From Pseudomonas saponiphila (lineage in GTDB: Bacteria; Pseudomonadota; Gammaproteobacteria; Pseudomonadales; Pseudomonadaceae), in contig NZ_FNTJ01000002.1 in the NCBI RefSeq assembly GCF_900105185.1, positions 1,426,001-1,490,000 of the forward strand: a stretch of DNA of 64,000 bases. Reading direction: 5' to 3'. The position numbers and the translations under genes were made by a program. The notes beneath the pieces are model-generated. The model saw nothing but the letters and a program-made list of their open reading frames with translations. It ran no database searches and had not been told where the DNA came from. The first letter of the stretch is position 1. The number at the start of each line of letters is the position of its first letter. This document shows, in pieces, positions 6,940 through 15,778 of this stretch.

Positions 6940-9495
6940 ATGACTGCCATGACTCGTTGTCCAGAGCGTCCCGGGTTCATGCCCCGTTTGTCTTCCCATC
7001 ATTCTCCACGCCGCCATTTGAGTGCGCCCCTGCTGCTCTCCAGCGCGCGGGTCAAGTTGTTGTGCGCCCCCGCCGGCAGCGGCAAGACCGCGCTGCTCAG
7101 CGAATGCCTGCAGCAGGCCCCGGAGGGCTGCCGAGTCATCTGGTTGCCCCTGGGCGGCGCGCGGCAGACGCCCGAGGAGTTGTGTCGCGCCCTGGCCTCG
7201 GCCCTGGGCCTGGCCGCGGCCGAGCCGGCTGCGCTGCTGGCTCATCTGGCCCATTTGCCGGCCTCGACCTGGCTGTGCATCGATGACTATTGCCGGTTGC
7301 CGGCGGCCGATCTGGACCTGCTGCTGGACCGTTTGCTGAGCGTCGACAACCCCGGGCTCACCTGGTGGATCGGCAGCCGCCGCCGGCCTCAATGCAACTG
7401 GCCACGACTGTTGCTGGACGACCAGCTCTACGAATTGGACGGCGGCGCCCTGGCGTTCAGCCAGGACGATATCGAGCGCTTGCTGCAACGCCTGCCGCAG
7501 CCTTTGTGCGCCCAGACCGCCAGCCGCGTCCTGCAGCGCAGCGGTGGCTGGTGCGCGGGGGTACGTATCGCCTTGCTCGACGGCAGCGAGTGGGTCAGCC
7601 AACCCTGCAAGCCCGGGCGCCCCAACACCTTGCTCGAATACCTGGAGCACGAGCTGTTCAGCGTGCTGCCGGCGGAACTGGCGGAAGTCTGGCAAGTGCT
7701 GGCCCATATGCCGCGGTTCAATGCCGAGCTGTGCGAGCACCTGTTTGGCGCCGGAGAAGGGGCCCAGTACCTGCGTACCCTGCAGGACCTGGGCTGCTTT
7801 ATCGAACCCTGGGAAGGCGGTGGCGACTGGCTGCAGGTGTTCGCGCCCCTGGCCCGGCTGATGCGCGACGAGGCCTGGCCCACGGCACGCTCCTGGCATC
7901 GCCGGGCCTGCCAGTGGTTTACCGTGCAGGAGGATTGGCAGTCGGCCTTTGAGCAGGCGCTGTTGGCGCAGGAGTTTGAAGTGGCGGTCAGCCTGCTGGA
8001 GCACTTCAACTTCGAGTTTCTGTTCCAGCGCCACAATGGCTTGCTGTTGTTGCAACTGCACGAGCGCCAGGGCGCCGAGCTGTTGCTGGGCAGTCCGCAG
8101 TTACTGGGGCTCTTGGCGGCGGCCATGCTGTTTGCCGGGCGTTTCGAGCAGGCCGGGCAGTGCATGGCGCAGATGGCTCGTTTCACGCCGCAAGCGTCGG
8201 CGGCCGAACAGCGGCAGTTGCTGGCCCGCTGGCAAGCGCAGCAGGGCTGGCTGTTGCATCTGGGCGGGCGCATGGAGGCTGCGCGGCAGCACTTTCGCGA
8301 AGCCTTGAACGAATTGGACGACAGCGCCTGGACCATCCGCTTGCTGTGTCTGTCCGGCCTGACCCAGCAAGCGTTGCTGTGTGGCGAGCTGGACGTGGCT
8401 CAGTCCCTCAATCGGCAAGCCCTGTGCCTGGCTCGGGCCCAGGATGCGCTGTTGTTCGAGGGCCTGCTGGAACTCGACCATGCCCAACTGCTGGAACAGC
8501 GCGGCGCGCCGCATCGGGCGCAGAGCCTGCTGGAGCAGGTGCTCGAGCGCTTGTCCGGGCAAGCGCTGCGGGCCACGCCCTTGCTGGGGCGCCTGGCCTT
8601 GCGCCTGGGGCGTCTGGCCTTGCGCCAGGGACAGGACCCGCAAGCGGCCGGGTATTTTCGCCGGGGTCTTGAGGATTGCCTGGTCAGTCATGACAAGTGC
8701 GCCTTGTATGGCTTTCTCGGTGAGGCGCAGTTGGCGGCCAATCAGGGCGACTACGCCCAGGCCTTCGTGCGCCTGCGAGACGCCGAGCGGCTGATGCAGC
8801 AACGGCAGATCCCGGACAGCGTCTACCGTGGTGTGCTGTTGCAGGTCAGCAGTCAACTCTGGCTGCAGCAGGGGCGGGCGGATCTGGCGCACGAAGCCCT
8901 GAGTCGGGTGCTCCGGCATTATCGCGGTCCCCAGGCACTGCAGGCGCCACCGGCCAGTCTGGAGCTGATCCCGAGTATCGAATGCCTGCTGGTGCTGGCC
9001 GAGGTGCATCTGGGACGGCCCCAGGCAGCGGTGGCCACGTTGCAGGAGCTGCTGGCCCGGGCCCGGCGCCACGGCATGCTGGGCCTGGAGGTCCAGGTGC
9101 AGCTGGTTTTGGCCGAGGTGGCCTTCAGGCTCGGCGATCAGGTTCTGGCGGCCCAGGCCCTGCAGGCCGGGCAGGCATTGGCGGCGCGCTGCAATCTGCC
9201 TCATGCGCTGCACGAGTTGCGCCTGCGGCAGCCCGGCTTGTTGCCGCCAGCCGACAGCCCGCCGGCCATGGCGGCCCAGGCGCCGCCTGAAAGTCACGAG
9301 AACCTGCTCAGCCTGCGGGAGCTGCAGGTGCTGCAATTGATTGCCCAGGGCTGCTCCAACCAACAGATTGCCGAGCAGTTGTTCATCTCTCTGCACACGG
9401 TGAAGACCCACGGTCGCAGGATCCACAGCAAGCTGGGGGTGGAGCGGCGCACCCAGGCCGTGGCCAAGGCCCAGGCCCTGGGGCTGATGAGCTGA
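6940..9495 (+). CDS. Large ATP-binding LuxR-family (MalT/LAL-type) transcriptional regulator
   Basis: An 851-residue regulator of the MalT/LAL class. Walker A is APAGSGKT at residues 43-50, and a Walker B-like WLCIDDY lies near residues 111-117. The middle (about 380-760) is a long Leu/Ala/Gln-rich helical repeat region of TPR/SARP type that usually binds the inducer. The C-terminus (about 785-850) is a LuxR helix-turn-helix with SLRELQVLQLIAQG and LHTVKTH. Such proteins are ATP- and ligand-dependent activators. It follows the DUF1302-DUF1329 operon on the same strand behind a terminator, the arrangement expected of that operon's dedicated activator. The start codon is uncertain because the first ATG has only a weak ribosome binding site. 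Confidence 0.88.
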   Translation: MTAMTRCPERPGFMPRLSSHHSPRRHLSAPLLLSSARVKLLCAPAGSGKTALLSECLQQAPEGCRVIWLPLGGARQTPEELCRALASALGLAAAEPAALLAHLAHLPASTWLCIDDYCRLPAADLDLLLDRLLSVDNPGLTWWIGSRRRPQCNWPRLLLDDQLYELDGGALAFSQDDIERLLQRLPQPLCAQTASRVLQRSGGWCAGVRIALLDGSEWVSQPCKPGRPNTLLEYLEHELFSVLPAELAEVWQVLAHMPRFNAELCEHLFGAGEGAQYLRTLQDLGCFIEPWEGGGDWLQVFAPLARLMRDEAWPTARSWHRRACQWFTVQEDWQSAFEQALLAQEFEVAVSLLEHFNFEFLFQRHNGLLLLQLHERQGAELLLGSPQLLGLLAAAMLFAGRFEQAGQCMAQMARFTPQASAAEQRQLLARWQAQQGWLLHLGGRMEAARQHFREALNELDDSAWTIRLLCLSGLTQQALLCGELDVAQSLNRQALCLARAQDALLFEGLLELDHAQLLEQRGAPHRAQSLLEQVLERLSGQALRATPLLGRLALRLGRLALRQGQDPQAAGYFRRGLEDCLVSHDKCALYGFLGEAQLAANQGDYAQAFVRLRDAERLMQQRQIPDSVYRGVLLQVSSQLWLQQGRADLAHEALSRVLRHYRGPQALQAPPASLELIPSIECLLVLAEVHLGRPQAAVATLQELLARARRHGMLGLEVQVQLVLAEVAFRLGDQVLAAQALQAGQALAARCNLPHALHELRLRQPGLLPPADSPPAMAAQAPPESHENLLSLRELQVLQLIAQGCSNQQIAEQLFISLHTVKTHGRRIHSKLGVERRTQAVAKAQALGLMS

Positions 9496-9504
9496 GGGAG
9501 CCGC

Positions 9505-10305
9505 TTACTCGGGCTGGGCCTGATAACCCATGCGCCAGCTCACGGCGGCGCTGGCCGCCAGCAGGCGCTGGGCCGCCGGTCCATGTTCATCGGCGTGAAA
9601 CAGCGAAGTCGGTCCCACCACGGTCAGCACGGCGGCGATCTTGCCGGTGGCATCGAATACCGGGGCCGACAGCGCATCGACCCCGGGCATGAGCAGGCCG
9701 TGGACATGGTGCAGGCCGCGCTGGCGAATCTGTTGTGCCAGTGCATCGTGAACCTGGGGATCGGCCAGTGCATGGGGCCCGCCGCTGGCCAGTTCCTGCT
9801 GACGCAGATCGAGGGTTTCCCGTTGTGGCAGGTAGGCGTTGAACACCAGGCCGGTGGATGAACTGAGCAGCGGCAGCACTGAACCCAGTTGAGTGACCAC
9901 GGTCACCGCCCGTACTGCCGGTTCGATGTGCACCACGGTCGCACCCTGATTGCCCCACACCGCGAGGAAACAGGTTTCGTTCAGTTCATCGCGCAGTTCC
10001 GCCAGGGGCAGGGCGCCGACCTTCAGCACATCCATGCTGCCCAGGGCCGCCAGGCCGACCCGCAGGGCCTCGCGACCCAGGCCGTAATGATTGGTGGCGG
10101 TGTTCTGCTCGGCAAAACCGCTGGCGATCAACGCCTGCAGATAACGGTGGACCTTGCTCGCCGGCATCTGCACATGTTCGGCCAGGCGCGAAAGAGAAGT
10201 GGCCGGTGACAGTTCCGCCAGGGCCTTGAGGATGTCGGTGCCGACTTCGGCCGAGCGGACTTTCTGTTTACCGGTGCTGTCGCTGGTGCTGCGCGGCTTT
10301 TCCAT
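9505..10305 (-). CDS. hmgR: IclR-family repressor of the homogentisate genes
   Basis: A 266-residue IclR-family protein counted from ATG 10305; a TTG at 10329 would add eight residues. The N-terminal winged helix (about 25-85) contains the recognition segment LSRLAEHVQMPASKVHRYLQ, and the C-terminal effector domain contains GVDALSAPVFDATG and HADEHG. It is divergent from hmgA with a 167-bp intergenic region carrying a perfect palindrome. In P. putida the IclR-type HmgR represses hmgABC and responds to homogentisate, and the identical synteny supports that role here. The stop lies only 9 bases from the stop of the convergent LuxR regulator. Confidence 0.88.
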   Translation of the reverse strand: MEKPRSTSDSTGKQKVRSAEVGTDILKALAELSPATSLSRLAEHVQMPASKVHRYLQALIASGFAEQNTATNHYGLGREALRVGLAALGSMDVLKVGALPLAELRDELNETCFLAVWGNQGATVVHIEPAVRAVTVVTQLGSVLPLLSSSTGLVFNAYLPQRETLDLRQQELASGGPHALADPQVHDALAQQIRQRGLHHVHGLLMPGVDALSAPVFDATGKIAAVLTVVGPTSLFHADEHGPAAQRLLAASAAVSWRMGYQAQPE

Positions 10306-10366
10306 GGAGGTGTCGGGGTCCCGTGACAAGTGGCGGTCTTTATAGCTTGACGCTCATAGGCAATCA

Positions 10367-10395
10367 AATTACGTTATGCGTAATTGGATTACGAT
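10367..10395. promoter_or_regulatory. Candidate HmgR operator (palindrome plus third half-site)
   Basis: The 19-base sequence at 10367-10385 is a perfect inverted repeat, AATTACG-TTATG-CGTAATT. A further direct half-site, ATTACG, lies at 10388-10393, with TTACG repeated at exactly 20-base spacing (10369 and 10389). It is in the hmgR-hmgA intergenic region, 88 bases before hmgA, in an AT-rich island of a GC-rich genome. An IclR-type dimer or tetramer is the obvious binder. Confidence 0.78.
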
Positions 10396-10472
10396 AAAAA
10401 CAACCCAGGCGTGCCGATAACTCTTGCGAAGGAGTGGTGGGCCCCTGCCTATTCCAACTTCCAGGAGGCTCC

Positions 10473-11777
10473 ATGAACCTCGATTCTTCGGCGTCGGCCC
10501 TTCGCTACCAATCGGGCTTCGGCAATGAATTTGCCAGCGAGGCCCTGCCGGGCGCACTGCCCGTTGGCCAGAACTCCCCGCAAAAAGCCCCTTATGGCCT
10601 GTACGCCGAACTGTTTTCCGGCACCGCCTTCACCATGACCCGCAGCGAAGCCCGACGCACCTGGATGTACCGCATCCAGCCTTCGGCCAAGCACCCGGCT
10701 TTCGCCAAGCTGGCGCGGCAACTGGCAGGCGGCCCGCTGGGTGAGGTCACGCCGAACCGCCTGCGCTGGAGCCCCCTGCAGATTCCAGGCGAGCCCACCG
10801 ACTTCATCGACGGCCTGGTGGCCATGGTGGCCAACTCGGCGGCGCAGCATCCGGCCGGTATCAGCGTCTATCACTATCGCGCCAACCGCTCGATGGAACG
10901 GGTGTTCTTCAACGCCGATGGCGAACTGCTGCTGGTGCCGGAACTGGGCCGCCTGCGCATCGTCACCGAGTTGGGCGTGCTGGAGCTGGAACCGCTGGAA
11001 ATCGCCGTGCTGCCTCGCGGCCTGAAATTCCGCGTCGAGCTGCTGGATCCGCAAGCCCGTGGCTACGTCGCCGAGAACCATGGCGCGCCACTGCGCTTGC
11101 CGGACCTCGGGCCGATTGGCAGCAACGGCCTGGCCAACCCCCGCGACTTCCTGACGCCAGTGGCTCATTACGAAGACCTGCGCCAGCCCACTACGCTGGT
11201 CCAGAAGTACCTGGGCGAGCTCTGGGGCTGCGAGCTCGACCACTCGCCGCTGAACGTTGTCGCCTGGCACGGCAACAACGTGCCGTACAAATACGACCTG
11301 CGTCGTTTCAACACCATCGGCACGGTCAGCTTCGACCACCCGGACCCGTCGATCTTCACCGTATTGACCTCGCCCACCAGCGTACCGGGCCTGGCCAACC
11401 TGGATTTCGTGATCTTCCCGCCGCGCTGGATGGTGGCCGAGAACACCTTCCGTCCACCATGGTTCCACCGCAACCTGATGAACGAGTTCATGGGCCTGAT
11501 CCAGGGTGCCTACGATGCCAAGGCCGAAGGCTTCCTGCCTGGCGGCGCGTCGCTGCACAGCTGCATGAGCGCCCACGGCCCAGACGGCGAAACCTGCACC
11601 AAGGCGATCAACGTCGAGCTGCAGCCGGCAAAGATCGACAACACCATGGCCTTCATGTTCGAAACCAGCCAGGTGCTGCGCCCGAGCCAGTTCGCCCTGG
11701 AATGCCCGGAACTGCAGAACGACTACGATGCTTGCTGGGCCTCGCTGCCCGTCACCTTCAACCCGAATCGGAGATAA
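10473..11777 (+). CDS. hmgA: Homogentisate 1,2-dioxygenase
   Basis: A 434-residue enzyme that opens the homogentisate ring to maleylacetoacetate using Fe(II) and O2, the central step of Phe/Tyr catabolism. The start ATG 10473 has AGGAGG 4 bases upstream. Family landmarks include [19 protein letters not shown] at the N-terminus, the cupin core around [15 protein letters not shown] and [20 protein letters not shown], and [14 protein letters not shown] near the C-terminus. It is the first gene of hmgA-fahA-maiA; fahA follows after 3 bases. Expression should be set by HmgR through the upstream palindrome. Confidence 0.97.
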   Translation: MNLDSSASALRYQSGFGNEFASEALPGALPVGQNSPQKAPYGLYAELFSGTAFTMTRSEARRTWMYRIQPSAKHPAFAKLARQLAGGPLGEVTPNRLRWSPLQIPGEPTDFIDGLVAMVANSAAQHPAGISVYHYRANRSMERVFFNADGELLLVPELGRLRIVTELGVLELEPLEIAVLPRGLKFRVELLDPQARGYVAENHGAPLRLPDLGPIGSNGLANPRDFLTPVAHYEDLRQPTTLVQKYLGELWGCELDHSPLNVVAWHGNNVPYKYDLRRFNTIGTVSFDHPDPSIFTVLTSPTSVPGLANLDFVIFPPRWMVAENTFRPPWFHRNLMNEFMGLIQGAYDAKAEGFLPGGASLHSCMSAHGPDGETCTKAINVELQPAKIDNTMAFMFETSQVLRPSQFALECPELQNDYDACWASLPVTFNPNRR

Positions 11778-11780
11778 CCC

Positions 11781-13085
11781 ATGACCTTGCCCACCATCAC
11801 CCGTAGCTGGGTCGAGTCCGCCAACGGTCACCCCGACTTCCCGTTGCAGAACCTGCCGCTGGGCGTCTTCAGCACCCAGGGCTCGGCGCCCCGCTGCGGT
11901 GTGGCCATCGGCGAACAGATTTTCGACCTGGAAGCGGCGCTGGATGCCGGGCTGTTCGAGGGCCCGGCCAAGGCCGCGGCGCAAGCCACCCGCGGTGGCC
12001 AGTTGAACGCGTTCTTCGAACTCGGCCGCCCGGCTCGTGTAGCTCTGCGTGAACGCCTGCTGGAACTGCTGGGCGAAGGCAGCAGCCTGCGCGCCAAGGT
12101 CGAAGCCCTGGGCTCGAAGCTGCTGCCGCTGGCGGCCGATTGCCAGATGCACCTGCCGGCCAAGATCAGCGACTACACCGACTTCTATGTGGGCATCGAG
12201 CATGCGCAGAACGTCGGCAAGCTGTTCCGCCCGGACAACCCCCTGCTGCCCAACTACAAGTACGTGCCCATCGGTTATCACGGCCGGGCCTCGACCATTC
12301 GGGTTTCCGGTGCCGACGTGCGTCGGCCCAAGGGCCAGACCCTGCCGGCCGGGCAGACCGAGCCGAGCTTCGGCCCCTGCGCCCGTCTGGACTACGAGCT
12401 GGAGCTGGGGATCTGGATCGGCCAGGGCAACCAGATGGGCGAACCGATCGCGATTGGCGATGCCGCCGAGCACATCGCCGGTTTCTGCCTGCTCAACGAC
12501 TGGTCGGCGCGGGATATCCAGGCCTGGGAATACCAGCCGCTGGGCCCGTTCCTGTCGAAAAGCTTCATCACCAGCATTTCGCCCTGGGTGGTGACCGCTG
12601 AAGCCCTGGAGCCGTTCCGCCAGGCCCAGGCGCCGCGTCCGGAAGGCGACCCGCAACCGCTGCCATACCTGCTGGACAAGCGCGATCAGGCTGCTGGCGG
12701 CTTCGATATCGAACTGGAAGTGCTGCTGATCACTCAGGCCATGCGCGAGCAAGGCTTGCCGGCCCACCGCCTGACCCTGAGCAACACCCAGTACATGTAC
12801 TGGACCGTGGCGCAGATGGTCGCGCACCACAGCGTCAACGGCTGCCAGTTGCAGGCGGGCGACCTGTTTGGTTCGGGCACCTTGTCCGGTCCGCAGAGCG
12901 GTCAGTTCGGCAGCCTGCTGGAGATCACCGAAGGCGGCAAGAAACCCATCGAGCTGGCCTCCGGCGAGGTGCGCAAGTTCCTCGAAGACGGCGATGAAAT
13001 CATCCTGCGCGGGCGCTGCCGCCGCGAGGGCTTCGCCTCCATCGGCTTCGGCGAATGCCGGGGCACGGTCCAACCGGCGCGCTAA
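11781..13085 (+). CDS. fahA: Fumarylacetoacetase
   Basis: A 434-residue fumarylacetoacetate hydrolase (also named hmgB) that cleaves fumarylacetoacetate to fumarate and acetoacetate. The N-terminal SH3-like domain is followed by the catalytic domain with DYTDFYVGIEHAQNVGKLFR, which supplies the metal-binding Asp and catalytic His, then YHGRASTIRVSG, and GSGTLSGPQSGQFGSLLE near the C-terminus. Length matches the family. The ATG follows the hmgA stop by 3 bases and maiA begins 11 bases after its own stop, so the three genes are one transcription unit. Confidence 0.97.
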   Translation: MTLPTITRSWVESANGHPDFPLQNLPLGVFSTQGSAPRCGVAIGEQIFDLEAALDAGLFEGPAKAAAQATRGGQLNAFFELGRPARVALRERLLELLGEGSSLRAKVEALGSKLLPLAADCQMHLPAKISDYTDFYVGIEHAQNVGKLFRPDNPLLPNYKYVPIGYHGRASTIRVSGADVRRPKGQTLPAGQTEPSFGPCARLDYELELGIWIGQGNQMGEPIAIGDAAEHIAGFCLLNDWSARDIQAWEYQPLGPFLSKSFITSISPWVVTAEALEPFRQAQAPRPEGDPQPLPYLLDKRDQAAGGFDIELEVLLITQAMREQGLPAHRLTLSNTQYMYWTVAQMVAHHSVNGCQLQAGDLFGSGTLSGPQSGQFGSLLEITEGGKKPIELASGEVRKFLEDGDEIILRGRCRREGFASIGFGECRGTVQPAR

Positions 13086-13096
13086 GGGAGAGCCCC

Positions 13097-13735
13097 ATGC
13101 AGCTCTATACCTACTACCGTTCCACCGCGTCCTACCGGGTGCGCATTGCCCTGGCCCTCAAGGGCCTGGAGTTCCAGGCGATTCCGGTCAACCTGCTGGT
13201 ACCCAAGGGCGGCGCCAACCGCCAGCCGGAATACCTGGAGATCAACCCCCAGGGGCGGGTGCCGGCCCTGCGCACCGACGACGGCGACCTGCTGATCCAG
13301 TCCCTGGCGATCATCGAGTACCTGGAAGAGCGTTATCCACAGGTGCCGCTGCTGTCCGAGGACCTGGCCAGTCGTGCCCGGGAACGGGCGGTGGCGGCGA
13401 TCATCGGTTGCGACGTCCATCCGCTGCACAACTCCAGCACCCTCAACCTGCTGCGCGAATGGGGGCATGAGGAAGAGCAGTTGCTGGTGTGGATCGACCA
13501 CTGGATCAGCCAGGGCCTGGCGGCTCTGGAACAGCTGATCGGCGATCAGGGCTTCTGCTTTGGCGAGCAGCCGGGGCTGGCCGATGTGTTCCTGATTCCC
13601 CAGCTGTACGCGGCGGAGCGTTTCAAGGTGTCCCTGGAGAACTACCCGCGGATTCTCCGGGTCGCGGCCCTGGCTGCCGAACACCCGGCGTTCCAGGCCG
13701 CGCACCCGGCCAACCAGCCGGACACCCCGGCCTGA
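13097..13735 (+). CDS. maiA: Maleylacetoacetate isomerase (zeta-class GST)
   Basis: A 212-residue zeta-class glutathione transferase (also hmgC) that isomerises maleylacetoacetate to fumarylacetoacetate with glutathione. I chose ATG 13097, with AAGGGAG upstream, over longer in-frame starts inside fahA. The N-terminal thioredoxin-like domain opens with YTYYRSTASYRVRIALALKG, which contains the zeta-class active-site loop, followed by the glutathione-binding QSLAIIEYLEE. The helical C-terminal domain contains DVHPLHNSSTLN. It is the third gene of the operon and is followed by a very stable hairpin. Confidence 0.95.
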   Translation: MQLYTYYRSTASYRVRIALALKGLEFQAIPVNLLVPKGGANRQPEYLEINPQGRVPALRTDDGDLLIQSLAIIEYLEERYPQVPLLSEDLASRARERAVAAIIGCDVHPLHNSSTLNLLREWGHEEEQLLVWIDHWISQGLAALEQLIGDQGFCFGEQPGLADVFLIPQLYAAERFKVSLENYPRILRVAALAAEHPAFQAAHPANQPDTPA

Positions 13736-13740
13736 GCCTG

Positions 13741-13769
13741 CGCGCGGCCCCGGCATACGGGGCCGCGCG
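13741..13769 (+). terminator. 12-bp GC hairpin between maiA and the MFS gene (no T-run)
   Basis: A perfect stem of CGCGCGGCCCCG (13741-13752) and its complement (13758-13769) with a 5-base loop begins 5 bases after the maiA stop. There is no T-run, so it is unlikely to be a simple intrinsic terminator. It more probably pauses polymerase or blocks 3' exonucleases, which would lower transporter expression relative to hmgA-fahA-maiA. Confidence 0.6.
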
Positions 13770-13874
13770 GCATCTGCATCACCCAGGCCCCGCAATGAGG
13801 CCTGAGCGGTCACCACCGGTGACCTGGGCAACACCGCAGTCCATAACCATAAAAAACCGAACAGGTACCTTGCG

Positions 13875-15245
13875 ATGCAAAATCAGCTTGCCAGCTTTCG
13901 TGCTGCACTCGACGCCCGCCCGGTGTCCCGCTACCAGTGGTTGCTCCTGTTGCTGCTCGCCTTGCTGTTGGTCACCGACGGCTACGATGCCCAGGTCCTG
14001 GGGTATGTGGTGCCGGCTCTGGCCCAGGACTGGGGCCTGGAAAAGGCCGCCTTCGGCCCGGTATTCAGCGCCAACCTGCTGGGCCTGACCCTGGGCTCCC
14101 TGGCGGTAACGCCCCTGGCGGACCGTTTTGGCGTGCGCCGCATCCTGCTCTGTTGCGTGCTGATCTACGCCAGCCTGACGGTGCTGATGGTGTTCACCCG
14201 TTCCCTGGAAAGCCTGATGGCGGCGCGTTTTATCTGCGGCATCGGCATGGGCGGGGCGATGCCCAGCGCCATGGCGCTGATGTCGGAATATTCACCGCCA
14301 CGCCTGCGCACCCTGATGGTCACCCTGGCGGCTTGCGGTTTCTCCTTTGGCGGTGCTGCCGGTGGTTTTGTGGCCGCCGGCTTTATCGAACGCTTCGGTT
14401 GGCAGGCGGTGTTCCTCGCCGGTGGCATCACGCCTTTGCTGTTGTTTCCTTTCCTGCTCTGGCGCTTGCCCGAATCGCTGCCGCGCCTGCTGCGGGATGC
14501 GCCGCCCTATGCGCGCCTGCGCAAGCTCACCGCGCAAATGCTTCCGGGCTGGCAGCCGCCGGCTGCCGAGTTGGGCCGCGACGAAGCGCAGGCGGACAGC
14601 CAGCTCACGGTGTTGGAACTGTTTCGCCACGGCTATGCGCGGCCGACCCTGCTGATCTGGTCGACCTTTTTCGTCAGCCTGATCCTGCTGTACTTCATGA
14701 TCAGCTGGCTGCCGACGCTGCTGCTGGAGAGTGGCCTGGCCCTGAAGCAGGCCAACCTGGTGACCTCGATGTTCCTCTTCGCAGGCACCCTCGGCGCGAT
14801 CTGCATGGCCTGGGTCGCCGACCGCCTGAAACGCAAGGTGCGCCTGCTGGCGGCGGTGCTCGCGGCGGCTGCGCTGTGCACCGTGCTGTTGGGGCTGAAC
14901 CACGACAATCCGCGCTACCTGGTGCTGTTCGTGTTTGCTGCGGGCTTTTGCATCATTGGCGGCCAGCTGACCCTGAACGCCTTTGCCAGCAACTTCTACC
15001 CGGCCCAGGTGCGCGCTACCGGCACCGGCTGGGCCTTGGGCGTCGGGCGTTTCGGGTCGATCCTCGGCCCGCTGTTCGGCAGCATGCTGCTGGCGATGCA
15101 GGTTCCGGTGCAGCAGATTTTCTTCTTCTGTGGGATTCCGGCGCTGCTCGCGGCGCTGCTGATCATGCAGGTGCGTTCGCCGCAGGCGCCGGACTCTGGC
15201 GAAGCGGGGCCGGCCGCGCCACGCTCTGCGCCACTCAAGTCCTGA
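13875..15245 (+). CDS. MFS transporter, aromatic acid:H+ symporter type
   Basis: A 456-residue inner-membrane carrier with twelve predicted helices. The first helix is followed by DGYDAQVLGYVVPAL, the DGxD-type motif of the aromatic acid/H+ symporter (AAHS) family, and the loop 2-3 motif reads PLADRFGVRR. The ATG is 13875, 139 bases after maiA. An MFS gene at this place is also found beside hmgABC in other pseudomonads, so uptake of homogentisate or another aromatic acid feeding the pathway is the likely role. Substrate not proven. Its stop is only 6 bases from the stop of the convergent GNAT gene. Confidence 0.87.
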   Translation: MQNQLASFRAALDARPVSRYQWLLLLLLALLLVTDGYDAQVLGYVVPALAQDWGLEKAAFGPVFSANLLGLTLGSLAVTPLADRFGVRRILLCCVLIYASLTVLMVFTRSLESLMAARFICGIGMGGAMPSAMALMSEYSPPRLRTLMVTLAACGFSFGGAAGGFVAAGFIERFGWQAVFLAGGITPLLLFPFLLWRLPESLPRLLRDAPPYARLRKLTAQMLPGWQPPAAELGRDEAQADSQLTVLELFRHGYARPTLLIWSTFFVSLILLYFMISWLPTLLLESGLALKQANLVTSMFLFAGTLGAICMAWVADRLKRKVRLLAAVLAAAALCTVLLGLNHDNPRYLVLFVFAAGFCIIGGQLTLNAFASNFYPAQVRATGTGWALGVGRFGSILGPLFGSMLLAMQVPVQQIFFFCGIPALLAALLIMQVRSPQAPDSGEAGPAAPRSAPLKS

Positions 15246-15251
15246 AGCCGC

Positions 15252-15719
15252 TCAGCGTGCCAGATGCTTGATCATCGGCACGCACGCCAGGGTCAGGCCC
15301 CGGGGCGATTGGTACTGGGCGATGCGCTCGCCGACGAAACCGCAGCGACGATAGAAGTCGGCGGCATTGAGGGTCGAGTCCAGGATCAGGTGCGACAGGC
15401 CGGCTTGCAGGGCCTGTTGTTCGAGGTAGTCCATCATCCGGCGGCCGATTCCGCGGCCCATGCAGGCCGGGTCGACGAACACCGCGTCGACCTGTCCGGT
15501 CTCCAGGTCGAGCAGGCCGCTGGCGGTCACCTGGTTGTCGATGACCGCGACATGGCCGGTGTTCGCCACCACCTCGATGAAGTAGTCCGACAGTTCGCCA
15601 CGGGTCCAGACCGCCAGGTCCGCTTCGGGATAGTGGCCGACGCACTGGTGGTTGATGGCCTGGTTGCGAATGTCGAAGACCCGCTGCGCGTCGCCGCTGT
15701 GAGCTTTTCTGATGAGCAT
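15252..15719 (-). CDS. GNAT-family N-acetyltransferase
   Basis: A 155-residue GNAT enzyme. I take ATG 15719, preceded by AAGGAACGG, because upstream codons in the same frame are Arg/Pro-rich and read like a shadow of the neighbouring gene. The acetyl-CoA pyrophosphate-binding motif is MGRGIGRRMM (R/QxxGxG/A type), preceded by VDAVFVDPAC on the central strand and followed by LILDSTLNAADFYRRCGFV. Substrate not predictable. It lies 59 bases downstream of the SirB1-like gene on the same strand, so the two are probably co-transcribed. Confidence 0.85.
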   Translation of the reverse strand: MLIRKAHSGDAQRVFDIRNQAINHQCVGHYPEADLAVWTRGELSDYFIEVVANTGHVAVIDNQVTASGLLDLETGQVDAVFVDPACMGRGIGRRMMDYLEQQALQAGLSHLILDSTLNAADFYRRCGFVGERIAQYQSPRGLTLACVPMIKHLAR

Positions 15720-15778
15720 GCTGATTCCGTTCCTTGGTGTGAGCCGCCCATCCTGCCAGAGAGCGGTCCGGGACACGA

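Noticed and set aside
9505..10329. Longer HmgR starting at TTG 10329
   Set aside because: TTG has no better ribosome binding site than ATG 10305, and the extra residues add no conserved sequence. The shorter form is used, with the uncertainty noted.
10449..13073. Very long open frame (874 codons) on the minus strand opposite hmgA and fahA
   Set aside because: It lies wholly antisense to two certain enzymes. Its translation is low-complexity Gln/Ala/Gly/Arg-rich and it has no ribosome binding site, so it is a high-GC shadow frame.
13333..13341. DnaA-box-like TTATCCACA (also at 32228-32236 and 35832-35840)
   Set aside because: Single copies inside coding sequences far apart, with no AT-rich unwinding region or replication genes, so not an origin.
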